Source: Methanomassiliicoccales archaeon (GTDB taxonomy: Archaea; Thermoplasmatota; Thermoplasmata; Methanomassiliicoccales; JACIVX01). From it: 15,582 bases of DNA. Where the stretch lies: NCBI GenBank assembly GCA_024464195.1, contig JANHAK010000009.1, positions 1 through 15,582 on the forward strand. Direction: 5' to 3'. Positions 1 through 7,938 of this stretch are shown piece by piece. The position numbers and the translations under genes were made by a program. Within the stretch, counting starts at the first letter, position 1. Each line of letters begins with the position of its first letter. The notes below the pieces were generated by a model. That model was not told the origin of the DNA. It saw only the letters and a list, made by a program, of their open reading frames with translations, and ran no database searches.

Positions 1-247
1 AAGTCATATTTTGTCATACCAAACATTCTGAAAGAAAAAGGTAACTAATTTCACTTCATCAGATTCTATCGATTAGTTCAGATAAAAGAACTCTCATTTG
101 TTCTAAATTGAATTTAAATATTTAGATCCTGTACATTGTAATCCTTCAATTTGACATCAAATTTCTAGTCCCAAGAAACCTCTGTTTAGAGATATATTAT
201 CGAAAATATCTTTTAAATCCTTCCATATACCCTGCCAAAGGTAGAAT
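1..247. other. AT-rich noncoding region upstream of leuS
   Basis: No credible gene is visible here; the short minus-strand open frames that start inside leuS have no family features. The stretch is strongly AT-rich, holds a 16-bp palindrome at 148-163 and TATA-like sequences at 191-200 and 211-218, and so looks like a promoter region. A gene ending to the left of the window cannot be excluded. Confidence 0.6.
191..200 (+). promoter_or_regulatory. candidate TATA box of leuS
   Basis: GATATATTAT lies about 50 bases before the leuS ATG. Initiation about 25 bases downstream (near 221) would leave a short leader that includes the AGGT Shine-Dalgarno site at 239-242. A second AT-rich candidate, TTTTAAAT at 211-218, would start transcription almost on the Shine-Dalgarno site, so it is less likely. 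This is inferred from spacing only. Confidence 0.35.
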
Positions 248-3130
248 ATGATCAATAAACTGGCAGATATCGAGCGAAAATGGCAGGAAAGATGGTACGA
301 TGTCGGCATCAATGAGGCAGAACCCGATAACCGACCAAAATTCATGATCATCTTTGCCTATCCTGGAGTAACTGGATATCTGCATGTGGGGCATTTACGA
401 GGCTACACCTACGTAGATGCGATCGCGCGCTACATGCGAATGAATGGATATAATGTCTTGTTTCCCGTTGGAACTCATGCAACAGGCAATGGGGCAATCA
501 GCTTAGCGAGGAGGATAAAGGCACGCGACAGGGCGACACTTGACTACATGTTTGCTAACGGATGCCTAGAATCCGAAATAAAAAATCTGGAAGATCCGAT
601 CAATGTTGTAAACTTCTTTAATGACGTTTATGTTAATCAATACTGGAAAAGATTTGGATTTCTTGCTGATTGGCGTCGTTTTACATGCACGATATATCCC
701 GATTATCAAAAATTCATCCAGTGGCAGTTCCGCAAACTCAAGGCTAAGGGACTCCTGATTCAGAAACCATATTATGCGCCAGCGTGCATTGAATGCGGTC
801 CGGTGGCTGTTGACCCATCTGAGACAGATCTCCAAAAAGGTGGAAGAGCGGAGATCATTGAATATACACTTCTTAAGTTCAGATGCGAAAATCTTTTTCT
901 TGTTGCAGCAACACTTCGCCCCGAGACTGTTTTTGGTCAAACTAACTTTTGGGTTAATCCAGATGTCGAATACGTGAAAGTTAAGAATAATGATGAGATT
1001 TGGGTTATAAGTAGGCCATCATTTGAAAAGATGAAATATCAAAAAGAAGGGCTAGAAATCATCGACACGATCGCCGGAAAAGAACTTGTTGGTAAGAAAT
1101 GCATTGCCCCAATGATTCACAAGGAGATTATTGTACTTCCGGCAACCTTCTGCGATCCATCAGTCGGTACAGGTCTCGTCATGAGTGTTCCCTCTGATGC
1201 GCCGGATGACTGGATTGCCTTAAAAGAATTACAGGAAAATGAAACGATGCTCTCAAAATACAATCTTGATCCGGCTGAAATTCGAAAGATCAAACCAATC
1301 CCAATCATCGACATTGACGGCTGGGGACCCCTACCTGCGGTCGAGATTGTTGAGAAGATGGGTATCGAGAGAAGTAGCGATACGAGGCTTGAAGAGGCAA
1401 AAAAGATCGTCTATCGTGATGGATTTCACAAAGGAAAAATGAATAGTAATTGTGGCAAGTATGCTGGAATGCCAGTTCAGAAGGCAAAAGAGCTCATGCG
1501 CGATGAGATGATTTCGACCGGTGAGGCCGAACTGTTTTATGACCTCTCCGAAGAAGTCATCTGCAGATGCGGAAAACCTGTTGTGATTAAGAAGGTTCCA
1601 GACCAATGGTTTATTGACTATGGCAACAAGGCATTAACAGAAGCAAGTAAAAGACATGCAAAAACTATGCATATTCTTCCACCAGAATATTATATCAATA
1701 TACAAAATGTCCTCGACTGGTTCCGCGAGAGAGCATGCGTCAGACAAGGAAATTGGCTAGGTACGAGATTTCCATTTGATGAAAAATGGATAATCGAAGC
1801 GATTTCCGACTCCACACTTTATCCCATCTATTATCTTGTTTCCAAATATGTGAACGAAGGATCGTTGAAGACAGAACAATTGACCGAGGAATTTTTCGAT
1901 TATGTTTTTCTTGACTGTGGCGACCCAGAGAGTATTGCTAAGAAAATTGGAGTAGATCTAGAGCTTCTCAAGAGAATTAGAGAAGACGTCGAGTATTGGT
2001 ATCCTCTTGATATTAATCTAGGTGGAAAGGAACACATGACTGTTCATTTTCCAGCGTTTCTAATGAACCATGTCGGAATTCTTCAGGAAAAATACTGGCC
2101 TCGGGGCATATTCGTCAATTGGTATATCACAGGAAAACTTGGCAAAATATCAAAATCGAAAGGTGGCGCAGAGCCGATTCCAGGTGCAGCTGAACGATTC
2201 GGTGTCGACACGATGAGGTTATATTATGCGCACATTGCCTCGCCATTTGCTGATGTCGAGTGGGATGAGGAAGCACTCGAAAATTACAAAAATCGAATCG
2301 ATCGAATTATTAAAACAATCGATGAATTGAGAAGTCTCAACGGAATGGAGGAATTTAGACACATTGATCGATGGATGCTGTCGAGATTGAATTCGAGAAT
2401 TAGGGCTGTGCGGGAAGGGATGAAAGATTTTGATCTGCGACAGTTGGCTAACGAAGTCTATTTCGAGATGATCAACGATATCCGATGGTATCTTCGGAGG
2501 GGAGGGAACAATAAAAAACTCATCAATCGAGTTTTAGATGTCTGGATAAGGATGATGGCACCGATTACACCGCATATTGCTGAGGAACTGTGGGAGAATC
2601 TCGGTAAAGAATGCTTTGTCTCGACATCGAATTTTCCAAATGTTATCGAAGAGGAAATTAGATTTGATGTCGAGGAAGCTGAAGAATTTCTCAAATCGAT
2701 CGTGTCGGATATTAATGAAATTCTCAATGTGACCGGAATGATACCGAACCATATTCGCCTGTACACATCACCAAAATGGAAGATGCAGGTCTTCTCCACG
2801 GCGCTAGATCTTGCAAAGAGAAAAGAACTTACAATTCCAGGGTTAACCAAAATCGTCATGAAGGATCAACTTTTGAAGACTTATGGGAAAGAAGCTTCTG
2901 ATTTCGCACGAAAAACCGCAGAGGTACTCCTCAAGTGCTCAAATGATGAGTTAAGGCGATTTGAAGCACAATTCGACGAATTCGATTTCCTCAACGAGGC
3001 TGCACAATTTCTGAGAAATGAATTTGCATGCGAGATCTCAGTTTATTCAGCTGATGATCCGAAAGCACCAGATCCTCAGAACAAAGCAAAACTAGCAATT
3101 CCGCGGAGGCCAGCGATCTACGTTGAGTAA
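248..3130 (+). CDS. leuS: leucyl-tRNA synthetase, archaeal/eukaryotic type
   Basis: Cytoplasmic class I aminoacyl-tRNA synthetase that charges tRNA-Leu with leucine using ATP. The 960-residue length is typical of archaeal LeuRS. The HIGH signature appears as HVGH at residues 46-49 and the KMSKS loop as KISKS at 633-637. The CP1 editing domain lies between them, with the threonine-rich motif TLRPET at 222-227 and the GTG...PDDW segment at 307-322 that normally lines the hydrolytic editing site. Cys180/Cys183 (CIEC) and Cys439/Cys441 (CRC) are possible metal ligands in the inserted domains. The anticodon-binding helical domain follows the KMSKS loop (about 690-820), and the remaining C-terminal part corresponds to the archaeal tRNA-contacting extension. 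The ATG at 248 is preceded by AGGT at 239-242 with a 5-base spacer. It appears monocistronic: the next gene starts more than 200 bases on and has its own promoter-like sequence. Confidence 0.97.
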   Translation: MINKLADIERKWQERWYDVGINEAEPDNRPKFMIIFAYPGVTGYLHVGHLRGYTYVDAIARYMRMNGYNVLFPVGTHATGNGAISLARRIKARDRATLDYMFANGCLESEIKNLEDPINVVNFFNDVYVNQYWKRFGFLADWRRFTCTIYPDYQKFIQWQFRKLKAKGLLIQKPYYAPACIECGPVAVDPSETDLQKGGRAEIIEYTLLKFRCENLFLVAATLRPETVFGQTNFWVNPDVEYVKVKNNDEIWVISRPSFEKMKYQKEGLEIIDTIAGKELVGKKCIAPMIHKEIIVLPATFCDPSVGTGLVMSVPSDAPDDWIALKELQENETMLSKYNLDPAEIRKIKPIPIIDIDGWGPLPAVEIVEKMGIERSSDTRLEEAKKIVYRDGFHKGKMNSNCGKYAGMPVQKAKELMRDEMISTGEAELFYDLSEEVICRCGKPVVIKKVPDQWFIDYGNKALTEASKRHAKTMHILPPEYYINIQNVLDWFRERACVRQGNWLGTRFPFDEKWIIEAISDSTLYPIYYLVSKYVNEGSLKTEQLTEEFFDYVFLDCGDPESIAKKIGVDLELLKRIREDVEYWYPLDINLGGKEHMTVHFPAFLMNHVGILQEKYWPRGIFVNWYITGKLGKISKSKGGAEPIPGAAERFGVDTMRLYYAHIASPFADVEWDEEALENYKNRIDRIIKTIDELRSLNGMEEFRHIDRWMLSRLNSRIRAVREGMKDFDLRQLANEVYFEMINDIRWYLRRGGNNKKLINRVLDVWIRMMAPITPHIAEELWENLGKECFVSTSNFPNVIEEEIRFDVEEAEEFLKSIVSDINEILNVTGMIPNHIRLYTSPKWKMQVFSTALDLAKRKELTIPGLTKIVMKDQLLKTYGKEASDFARKTAEVLLKCSNDELRRFEAQFDEFDFLNEAAQFLRNEFACEISVYSADDPKAPDPQNKAKLAIPRRPAIYVE

Positions 3131-3247
3131 ACAGTAATCCCTAGATCGTCAAGAATCAAGTGAGCTTTGATGGCTTTGGAGTTCTTTTCTATCGTTTCAG
3201 CTACCTTCTTTCAAAAATGTCGTACGCGCTTCATAATAGAGGATCAG

Positions 3248-3261
3248 TTGTCGCTCGACAA
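3248..3261. repeat. short perfect inverted repeat before the MMPL promoter
   Basis: TTGTCG and CGACAA are separated by CT, and TTTT follows. It lies 15 bases upstream of the TATA-like box of the next gene. It could be an operator half-site pair or a weak leuS terminator hairpin; the sequence alone does not decide. Confidence 0.4.
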
Positions 3262-3276
3262 TTTTAGACAAGATAG

Positions 3277-3284
3277 TTTATATG
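3277..3284 (+). promoter_or_regulatory. candidate TATA box of the MMPL-family gene
   Basis: TTTATATG lies about 64 bases before the chosen ATG at 3344. Expected initiation near 3305 gives a leader of about 40 bases that contains the strong Shine-Dalgarno site. The 9-mer GACAATTTT occurs on both sides of it, at 3257-3265 and 3284-3292. Confidence 0.5.
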
Positions 3285-3343
3285 ACAATTTTTTTATAGA
3301 AAGTCTCTTTTCCCCATCTTAACGGTCTGTGAGGGGGATACTG

Positions 3344-6300
3344 ATGTTTGCAAGAATCGCGAATTTCATTGCTCATCATTATAAGGGTATCATCGCGGCG
3401 TGGATAATTGTGCTAATTGTTGCTGTTCCAATTGCACCAGAGGTTTTCAATATCGTCAAATACGAAGAAACGGAAATGGCTCCGAAAGATATCGAGTCGA
3501 TCATCGCACAGGATTTCATCAATCAACATTTCCCTTCAGCAGGTCAAGAGGGAACTACGATCATTGTTTTCACGAATGAGAACGTTCTCAATGATGAAAT
3601 GAAAAAGGCAATTTTCAGGATCAGGAACGACATTTTTAACGAAACACATGGTGGTAGAATCGATGGTGAGGTGAGGGTTGATACACTCTACGATGCTCTA
3701 GAGATATATAGCACCGGAGTTCTGAAAAATATTAACACGGAATATCACCAAACAAGAGAAATGGTAAATCTCACAGCTTACGCGATTTTTGGTATCCCCA
3801 CTGGGTTCCGAACACTCTGGGAAGAGACGAATAAGAGCTGTTTCCTTGTCTTTGGCATCCCTGCAATGCATCTAGCGACGTGGATGCAAATCAACATGAC
3901 CCATCCGTTGTGGAATGTGAGCACAGTTGATTCGGTCGCCTACAACCAAACAAAGGCTCTATTGATGACAAGCCTCGAAACACAAGAATTGAACGAATCA
4001 GAAAGATCACTCGCAATCGGATGGTACTCGACTTATATCATCGCCTGGAACGTTACGAGAGGAACACCTTTAGAGTCTGTGCCCGTGGAAAGAGCGTCGA
4101 GCGCTTTACCTAGCTTTGAAAATTTCATTCTTTACGCTCCATTGCCATCCGATTTTAAGACTTTTCTCCTTTCGATCTATTCGTATTTTGATTTGACAAA
4201 TTGGCATGACTATCACAGTATCAATGCGTTTTGCAAAGAATTATACCTGTCTCAATTGCGGTCAATGACTTCCCAAGTTCCGGCCTCATATGTTCAATTG
4301 TTCTCCAATTATTTCGAGACATTCTATTCATTGTGGAACGCTTCATCGTCTGAACCGAATGATGAGAATTTCAGGGGCATTGTAGAAACATCGGTCGAAG
4401 TGTTAAGCCATGCGGTTGGGGGACAAGAAGGAGCGTTTATCACAGCAGTCTACTCTAATATTGGCTGGAACGGATGGAACAACGATTCAATGATTTCACT
4501 GTTTACAGCTACAAACATAGCGCAGCTGGCTTCAATAGATCTCTGGCTTGTAATTGAAGTTGGAAAGATTTCCCCAGACACGTCGATCTTTACCTTCCAG
4601 CAACTCGCCCATCAGATTGTTGTTAATAGTACAATTGATAATTTCCCGCTTCCAATCATCCCAGCACTTCTCTCATCCTTTGTCAATACTCCAAAAAATG
4701 ATACAATGATTGTTTCATTGACATTCGAAAGTAACGATGAGAATATCTCGCTCGGGAAAGAATCAGTTGGCATTATTCGTGAAATTGTTAAGTCATCAAT
4801 ATCAGATTCGAGTAACATAAGAACGTATGTAACAGGATCGGATGCAATTTCCCTTGATCTCGAAAAATCGACGAACGAGGACATCAGGAGAATTGATCCG
4901 ATCACTGTTGTCCTCGTCCTCATTCTGATCGGACTTTTCTTCAGATCCTTTATCGCATCGTCCGTTCCACCGATGATCATCGGAGTCGCAATGGGTGTGA
5001 GCTTTGCAATGGTATACGCTATCGGCTCCTATTTCCTTCCAATACACTACAGTGTCCCAACGCTCATGGTCACATCGATGATGGGAGCGGGCTGTGATTA
5101 TTGTATTTTCATCCTTTCGAGGTATAGAGAAGAGCGGCGAAATGGCTTATCGAAAGAAGAAAGCGTCAAAACAGCTGTAACATGGGCCGGAGAATCGATC
5201 GCGACTAGCGGCGCGACTGTGATTATTGGATTTGGCGTTCTGTCGCTCGGCCGCTTTGAAATGCTGAAATCGATGGGTATTGGCCTTGCCCTTGGCATTG
5301 CTATCGCGCTTATTGCAGCATTAACTCTATTGCCGTCCGTTCTCATGCTCCTCGGGGACAGAATATTCTGGCCTTCAAAGATGACAACTGCGAATAAAAA
5401 CAATGGAAAGAAAAACAAAGAAGGATACTTTACAAAGAGCGCAAAGTTTGCTGTTAAACACGCCAAGGCTATTGTCCTTGTTGCAGTTGTCATTTCGATT
5501 CCTGCCACCTATCTGGTTTTGACTCTGGAAACGAGTTACGACTTCATTGAAGCGATGCCAGATAACGAGAGCAAACTCGGAATTAAGGTTCTCGGTGAGA
5601 GCTTTGGTGCCGGTAAGATGATGCCGACATTCATTGCTGTCGAGATGAAGAATCCCGTTATAACTAATAATTCCATAGATGTGACCGCTCTTGATGCCAT
5701 TGAAGAGTTATGCAAGGAACTATCAAACCTATCAAGTGTTGCAGAAATCATCAGTCCGACTCGGCCGCTGGGGGAACATGAGCCGATCAACTATGCAAAT
5801 CTATCATCGTATCCAGAAGAACAAGCCGCGCAATATATGGCACTCATGAGAGGAATGATTAGCGAAAATGATTCGAAAGTCGTTCTGATCACCGTCAGCT
5901 TCAAAGAAGATCCTTTTGCGAAGGAATCGATCGATAGCATCGATGTCATTCGATCAATGTGTTCTGGGTTCGCAAGTGAGAATGACAATGTTTCATCGGT
6001 CTACGTTGCCGGTTCTACAGCGATCATGTACGATATTTCAACGCTAGTCTGGGAGGACTTCAAAGTCATGGAAGTCTTCGCAATCATAGGCATTTATATT
6101 GTTCTGATGATCGTCTTGGGTTCGCTAATAAGCCCACTGCGGTCGATCATCACAATTTTGCTGAGCATTTCCTGGACAATTGCAGTTACGATGCTTCTCT
6201 TCAACTTCCTGCAGGGCGTTCCAATCTTGTGGCTGATGCCAATGGTCCTGACAGTCGTCTGCCTTGGTCTTGGCATGGATTATGATATTTTCATCACGAC

Positions 6301-6601
6301 AAGGATCAGAGAAGAGGCACAAAAAGGAAAGAGTGATACAGATGCGATCATCCACGCAATGGAACGAACGGGTGGCATCATTACAGCATGCGGTATTATC
6401 ATGGCTGGTGCATTTGGAACGATGATGCTGTCCGAGGGCGCGCTGCTGCAGGAATTCGGTTTTGCCCTTGCCTTTGCAATCCTACTCGATTCGACGATTG
6501 TGCGCATCTACCTCGTACCAGCTGCGATGTCACTGCTCGGTAAATGGAACTGGTATGCACCTGGAAAACTTCAAAGAGTCAAAAGAGAGGAGAAAAAATA
6601 G
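3344..6601 (+). CDS. RND superfamily / MMPL-type transporter-like membrane protein
   Basis: Large polytopic protein of about 1085 residues with the two-fold repeat of the RND/MMPL family, whose members move lipids or other hydrophobic compounds using proton-motive force; the substrate here is unknown. Each half has one leading membrane helix (about 15-35 and 707-727), an external loop, then a cluster of helices (about 519-665 and 905-1070). The family Asp-Tyr motif is seen in both clusters, Asp585-Tyr586 (GAGCDYCIF) and Asp979-Tyr980 (GLGMDYDIF), each followed by an Arg-Glu-Glu loop. The first external loop is about 480 residues against about 180 for the second, and both are rich in N-x-S/T sequons. 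I prefer the ATG at 3344 because GAGGGGG (3331-3337) sits 6 bases before it; an in-frame GTG at 3329 would add five residues. It ends in a Lys/Glu-rich cytoplasmic tail, convergent with ubiX. Confidence 0.9.
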   Translation: MFARIANFIAHHYKGIIAAWIIVLIVAVPIAPEVFNIVKYEETEMAPKDIESIIAQDFINQHFPSAGQEGTTIIVFTNENVLNDEMKKAIFRIRNDIFNETHGGRIDGEVRVDTLYDALEIYSTGVLKNINTEYHQTREMVNLTAYAIFGIPTGFRTLWEETNKSCFLVFGIPAMHLATWMQINMTHPLWNVSTVDSVAYNQTKALLMTSLETQELNESERSLAIGWYSTYIIAWNVTRGTPLESVPVERASSALPSFENFILYAPLPSDFKTFLLSIYSYFDLTNWHDYHSINAFCKELYLSQLRSMTSQVPASYVQLFSNYFETFYSLWNASSSEPNDENFRGIVETSVEVLSHAVGGQEGAFITAVYSNIGWNGWNNDSMISLFTATNIAQLASIDLWLVIEVGKISPDTSIFTFQQLAHQIVVNSTIDNFPLPIIPALLSSFVNTPKNDTMIVSLTFESNDENISLGKESVGIIREIVKSSISDSSNIRTYVTGSDAISLDLEKSTNEDIRRIDPITVVLVLILIGLFFRSFIASSVPPMIIGVAMGVSFAMVYAIGSYFLPIHYSVPTLMVTSMMGAGCDYCIFILSRYREERRNGLSKEESVKTAVTWAGESIATSGATVIIGFGVLSLGRFEMLKSMGIGLALGIAIALIAALTLLPSVLMLLGDRIFWPSKMTTANKNNGKKNKEGYFTKSAKFAVKHAKAIVLVAVVISIPATYLVLTLETSYDFIEAMPDNESKLGIKVLGESFGAGKMMPTFIAVEMKNPVITNNSIDVTALDAIEELCKELSNLSSVAEIISPTRPLGEHEPINYANLSSYPEEQAAQYMALMRGMISENDSKVVLITVSFKEDPFAKESIDSIDVIRSMCSGFASENDNVSSVYVAGSTAIMYDISTLVWEDFKVMEVFAIIGIYIVLMIVLGSLISPLRSIITILLSISWTIAVTMLLFNFLQGVPILWLMPMVLTVVCLGLGMDYDIFITTRIREEAQKGKSDTDAIIHAMERTGGIITACGIIMAGAFGTMMLSEGALLQEFGFALAFAILLDSTIVRIYLVPAAMSLLGKWNWYAPGKLQRVKREEKK

Positions 6602-6683
6602 ACAATCTGCGGTTCAATTCGTTCGGGTAAGAATCGCTAAATTGCTTCGAAAGATCAACAGACCTGATCACTGTCGAACTCAC

Positions 6684-6696
6684 ATTTGATTCAAAT
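6684..6696. repeat. small palindrome between convergent genes
   Basis: ATTTGA-T-TCAAAT lies in the 94-base spacer between the MMPL gene and the end of ubiX, touching the ubiX stop codon. It may be part of a bidirectional end-of-transcript structure, but it is short and AT-rich. Confidence 0.3.
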
Positions 6697-7241
6697 CATG
6701 TGAACCATCGCCTGAATAGGTTGTGCGCCTCACCGATCTGATCTAGGATCTTTCCGACGACAAAGTCGACAAGATCATCAATAGTTTTCGGATTATGATA
6801 GAAAGCTGGACTCGCGGGTAGAATCTTAACGCCAAGCCTACATAATTTGAGCTGGTTTTCCAGCATCACAGCATTGACAGGCGTTTCCCTCGGTACAAGA
6901 ATAAGCGTTCTACCCTCCTTCATAGCTACTGCGGCGACCCTCGTGATCAGCGTATCTGCGATGCCTGATGCAATCTTTGCGATCGTTCCCTCAGAACATG
7001 GTGCAATGATCATAGCATCGAAAAATTGACTTCCCGAAGAAATCGGGGCAAAAAGATCATCATTTCGATAAGAATAATCCGCGAGTCGTTCAAGGTCTTC
7101 AATTTCGATTCCCAGTTCAAACCTGATAATTTCCCTGGCCGTATCTGAAACGATAAGAGTTTTCTCGCCACTAATCGTTTCGAGAAGACGCTTTCCATAG
7201 ATCGCACCGGATGCTCCCGTGATTGCGATAATAGATTTCAC
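6696..7241 (-). CDS. ubiX: flavin prenyltransferase UbiX
   Basis: Member of the UbiX/Pad1 flavoprotein family. UbiX joins dimethylallyl (phosphate) to FMN to make prenylated FMN, the cofactor of UbiD-type (de)carboxylases. At 181 residues it has the usual length. Visible signatures are the N-terminal GASGA FMN-binding loop (residues 9-13), the SSGSQ segment near 68-72, APCSEGTIAKIASG near 80-93, VPRETP near 116-121 and PAFYHNP near 144-150. The start is GTG at 7241 (reading MKSIIAITGASG); the ATG two bases upstream is in another frame and stops at once. No Shine-Dalgarno site is visible, but a TATA-like box about 27 bases upstream suggests a leaderless mRNA. No ubiD is present in the window. 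In many archaea prenyl-FMN serves an anhydromevalonate-phosphate decarboxylase of the mevalonate pathway, so a lone ubiX is not surprising; that role here is inference. Confidence 0.95.
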   Translation of the reverse strand: MKSIIAITGASGAIYGKRLLETISGEKTLIVSDTAREIIRFELGIEIEDLERLADYSYRNDDLFAPISSGSQFFDAMIIAPCSEGTIAKIASGIADTLITRVAAVAMKEGRTLILVPRETPVNAVMLENQLKLCRLGVKILPASPAFYHNPKTIDDLVDFVVGKILDQIGEAHNLFRRWFT

Positions 7242-7263
7242 ATGTACGAATTATGGCGCAGGG

Positions 7264-7273
7264 TATTTTAATT
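7264..7273 (-). promoter_or_regulatory. candidate TATA box of ubiX
   Basis: Read on the minus strand this is AATTAAAATA. Its centre is about 27 bases from the GTG start of ubiX, so initiation would fall at or next to the start codon and the transcript would be leaderless. This agrees with the absence of a Shine-Dalgarno site before ubiX. Confidence 0.45.
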
Positions 7274-7286
7274 CTCTCAACGGATG

Positions 7287-7316
7287 AATCTTCTTATTTA
7301 AAATAATAAGAAGATT
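7287..7316. repeat. perfect 12-bp inverted repeat, possible operator
   Basis: AATCTTCTTATT (7287-7298) and AATAAGAAGATT (7305-7316) are perfect inverted copies around a 6-base TAAAAT spacer. The element ends in TTTTT on the plus strand, like an intrinsic terminator, but no plus-strand gene precedes it. It lies 14 bases upstream of the ubiX TATA-like box, a usual place for a dimeric regulator to bind. Confidence 0.6.
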
Positions 7317-7328
7317 TTTGAGGATCGC

Positions 7329-7337
7329 TATAAAATA
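7329..7337 (+). promoter_or_regulatory. candidate upstream (P1) TATA box of the ribosomal operon
   Basis: TATAAAATA would direct initiation near 7355-7360, so the resulting RNA would begin at or inside the 7353-7379 inverted repeat and have a leader of about 125 bases. The GGAGG at 7350-7354 has no start codon at a usable distance. Inferred from sequence similarity to archaeal boxes. Confidence 0.4.
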
Positions 7338-7352
7338 AAAAAAATCAAAGGA

Positions 7353-7379
7353 GGCTTTTAACACGGCTGAGTTAAAGCC
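7353..7379 (+). repeat. potential leader hairpin before rps19e
   Basis: GGCTTTTAAC and GTTAAAGCC pair around an 8-base loop (ACGGCTGA), with one bulged T. It lies between the two candidate promoters of the ribosomal operon. It could be a structure at the 5' end of the long transcript, or a protein-binding site on DNA. Confidence 0.4.
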
Positions 7380-7403
7380 ACATTTCCACACTGTCCAAAA
7401 CAC

Positions 7404-7412
7404 TTTTATATA
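7404..7412 (+). promoter_or_regulatory. candidate main (P2) TATA box of the ribosomal operon
   Basis: TTTTATATA is preceded by an A-rich CCAAAACAC segment that resembles a BRE. Initiation about 25 bases on (near 7435) gives a leader of about 45 bases that contains the GAGGT Shine-Dalgarno site of rps19e. Confidence 0.6.
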
Positions 7413-7483
7413 GGCAGTCTATTAATGCCGCAAGCGTCATCATTGAATGAGCAATATTGAAGATCTTCCTGAGGTTGAATACA

Positions 7484-7924
7484 ATGGTTACAGTCTTTGA
7501 TGTCCCTGCTGACAAGGTGATCGAAAAGACAGCAAAAATCCTCAAGACCTACGAAACTATCAAGCCGCCAGAATGGGCAGATTACGTGCGGACCGGTCGG
7601 CATACGGAGAAATCACCAGTTCAAGCGGACTGGTGGTATACGAGAGCCGCATCGATCCTCAGAAAGGTGTATATTATGGGTCCCATCGGCACATCGAGGC
7701 TTGCCGCGGAGTATGGTGGTTTCGCCGACCGAGGGTCTAAACCAAACAGGGCTGTCAAAGGAAGCGGATCGATCACGAGGAAATGTCTGATGCAATTAGA
7801 AGCGTCAGGTCTTGTCATGAAAGATAAGAAAAAAGGGAGGATCGTCACCCCCAAAGGGCGATCTCTTCTTGACAAAATTGCTAAAGAAATTCATGATGAA
7901 ATGACTAAACCAACGACAAGTTAA
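7484..7924 (+). CDS. rps19e: 30S ribosomal protein S19e
   Basis: Small-subunit ribosomal protein found in Archaea and eukaryotes but not bacteria; it binds the 16S/18S rRNA head and in eukaryotes is needed for late small-subunit maturation. The 146-residue product has the family's winged-helix features: the opening MVTVFDVPAD, KPPEWADYVRTG, the WWYTRAASILRK helix, the loop with SKPNRAVKGSGSI, and the basic C-terminal helix. I place the start at ATG 7484 because the homologous N terminus begins there and GAGGT (7471-7475) precedes it; an in-frame TTG at 7457 would add nine residues with no family support. It is the first gene of a five-gene translation operon, 14 bases before the next start. 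Confidence 0.97.
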   Translation: MVTVFDVPADKVIEKTAKILKTYETIKPPEWADYVRTGRHTEKSPVQADWWYTRAASILRKVYIMGPIGTSRLAAEYGGFADRGSKPNRAVKGSGSITRKCLMQLEASGLVMKDKKKGRIVTPKGRSLLDKIAKEIHDEMTKPTTS

Positions 7925-7938
7925 ATGGTTGTGATCCT

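Larger units (their letters stand above)
3131..3343. other. leuS-MMPL intergenic region
   Basis: There is no gene in this stretch. The left part has pyrimidine-rich tracts (around 3181-3213) that could serve as leuS termination signals. The right part holds a short inverted repeat (3248-3261), a TATA-like box and a 9-bp direct repeat that belong to the promoter of the downstream membrane protein. Confidence 0.55.
7242..7483. other. divergent promoter region between ubiX and the ribosomal operon
   Basis: This 242-base noncoding stretch separates two divergent transcription units. It holds a TATA-like box for ubiX (7264-7273), a perfect 12-bp inverted repeat (7287-7316), two TATA-like boxes on the plus strand (7329-7337 and 7404-7412) and a GC-containing hairpin (7353-7379). 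No open frame in it looks like a gene. Confidence 0.65.

Noticed and set aside
566..940. 124-codon minus-strand open frame inside leuS
   Set aside because: The opposite frame encodes conserved LeuRS sequence, and the antisense product shows no recognisable features.
7347..7354. AAAGGAGG resembling a ribosome binding site in the rps19e leader region
   Set aside because: No ATG, GTG or TTG follows within about 15 bases, and rps19e has its own site at 7471-7475.
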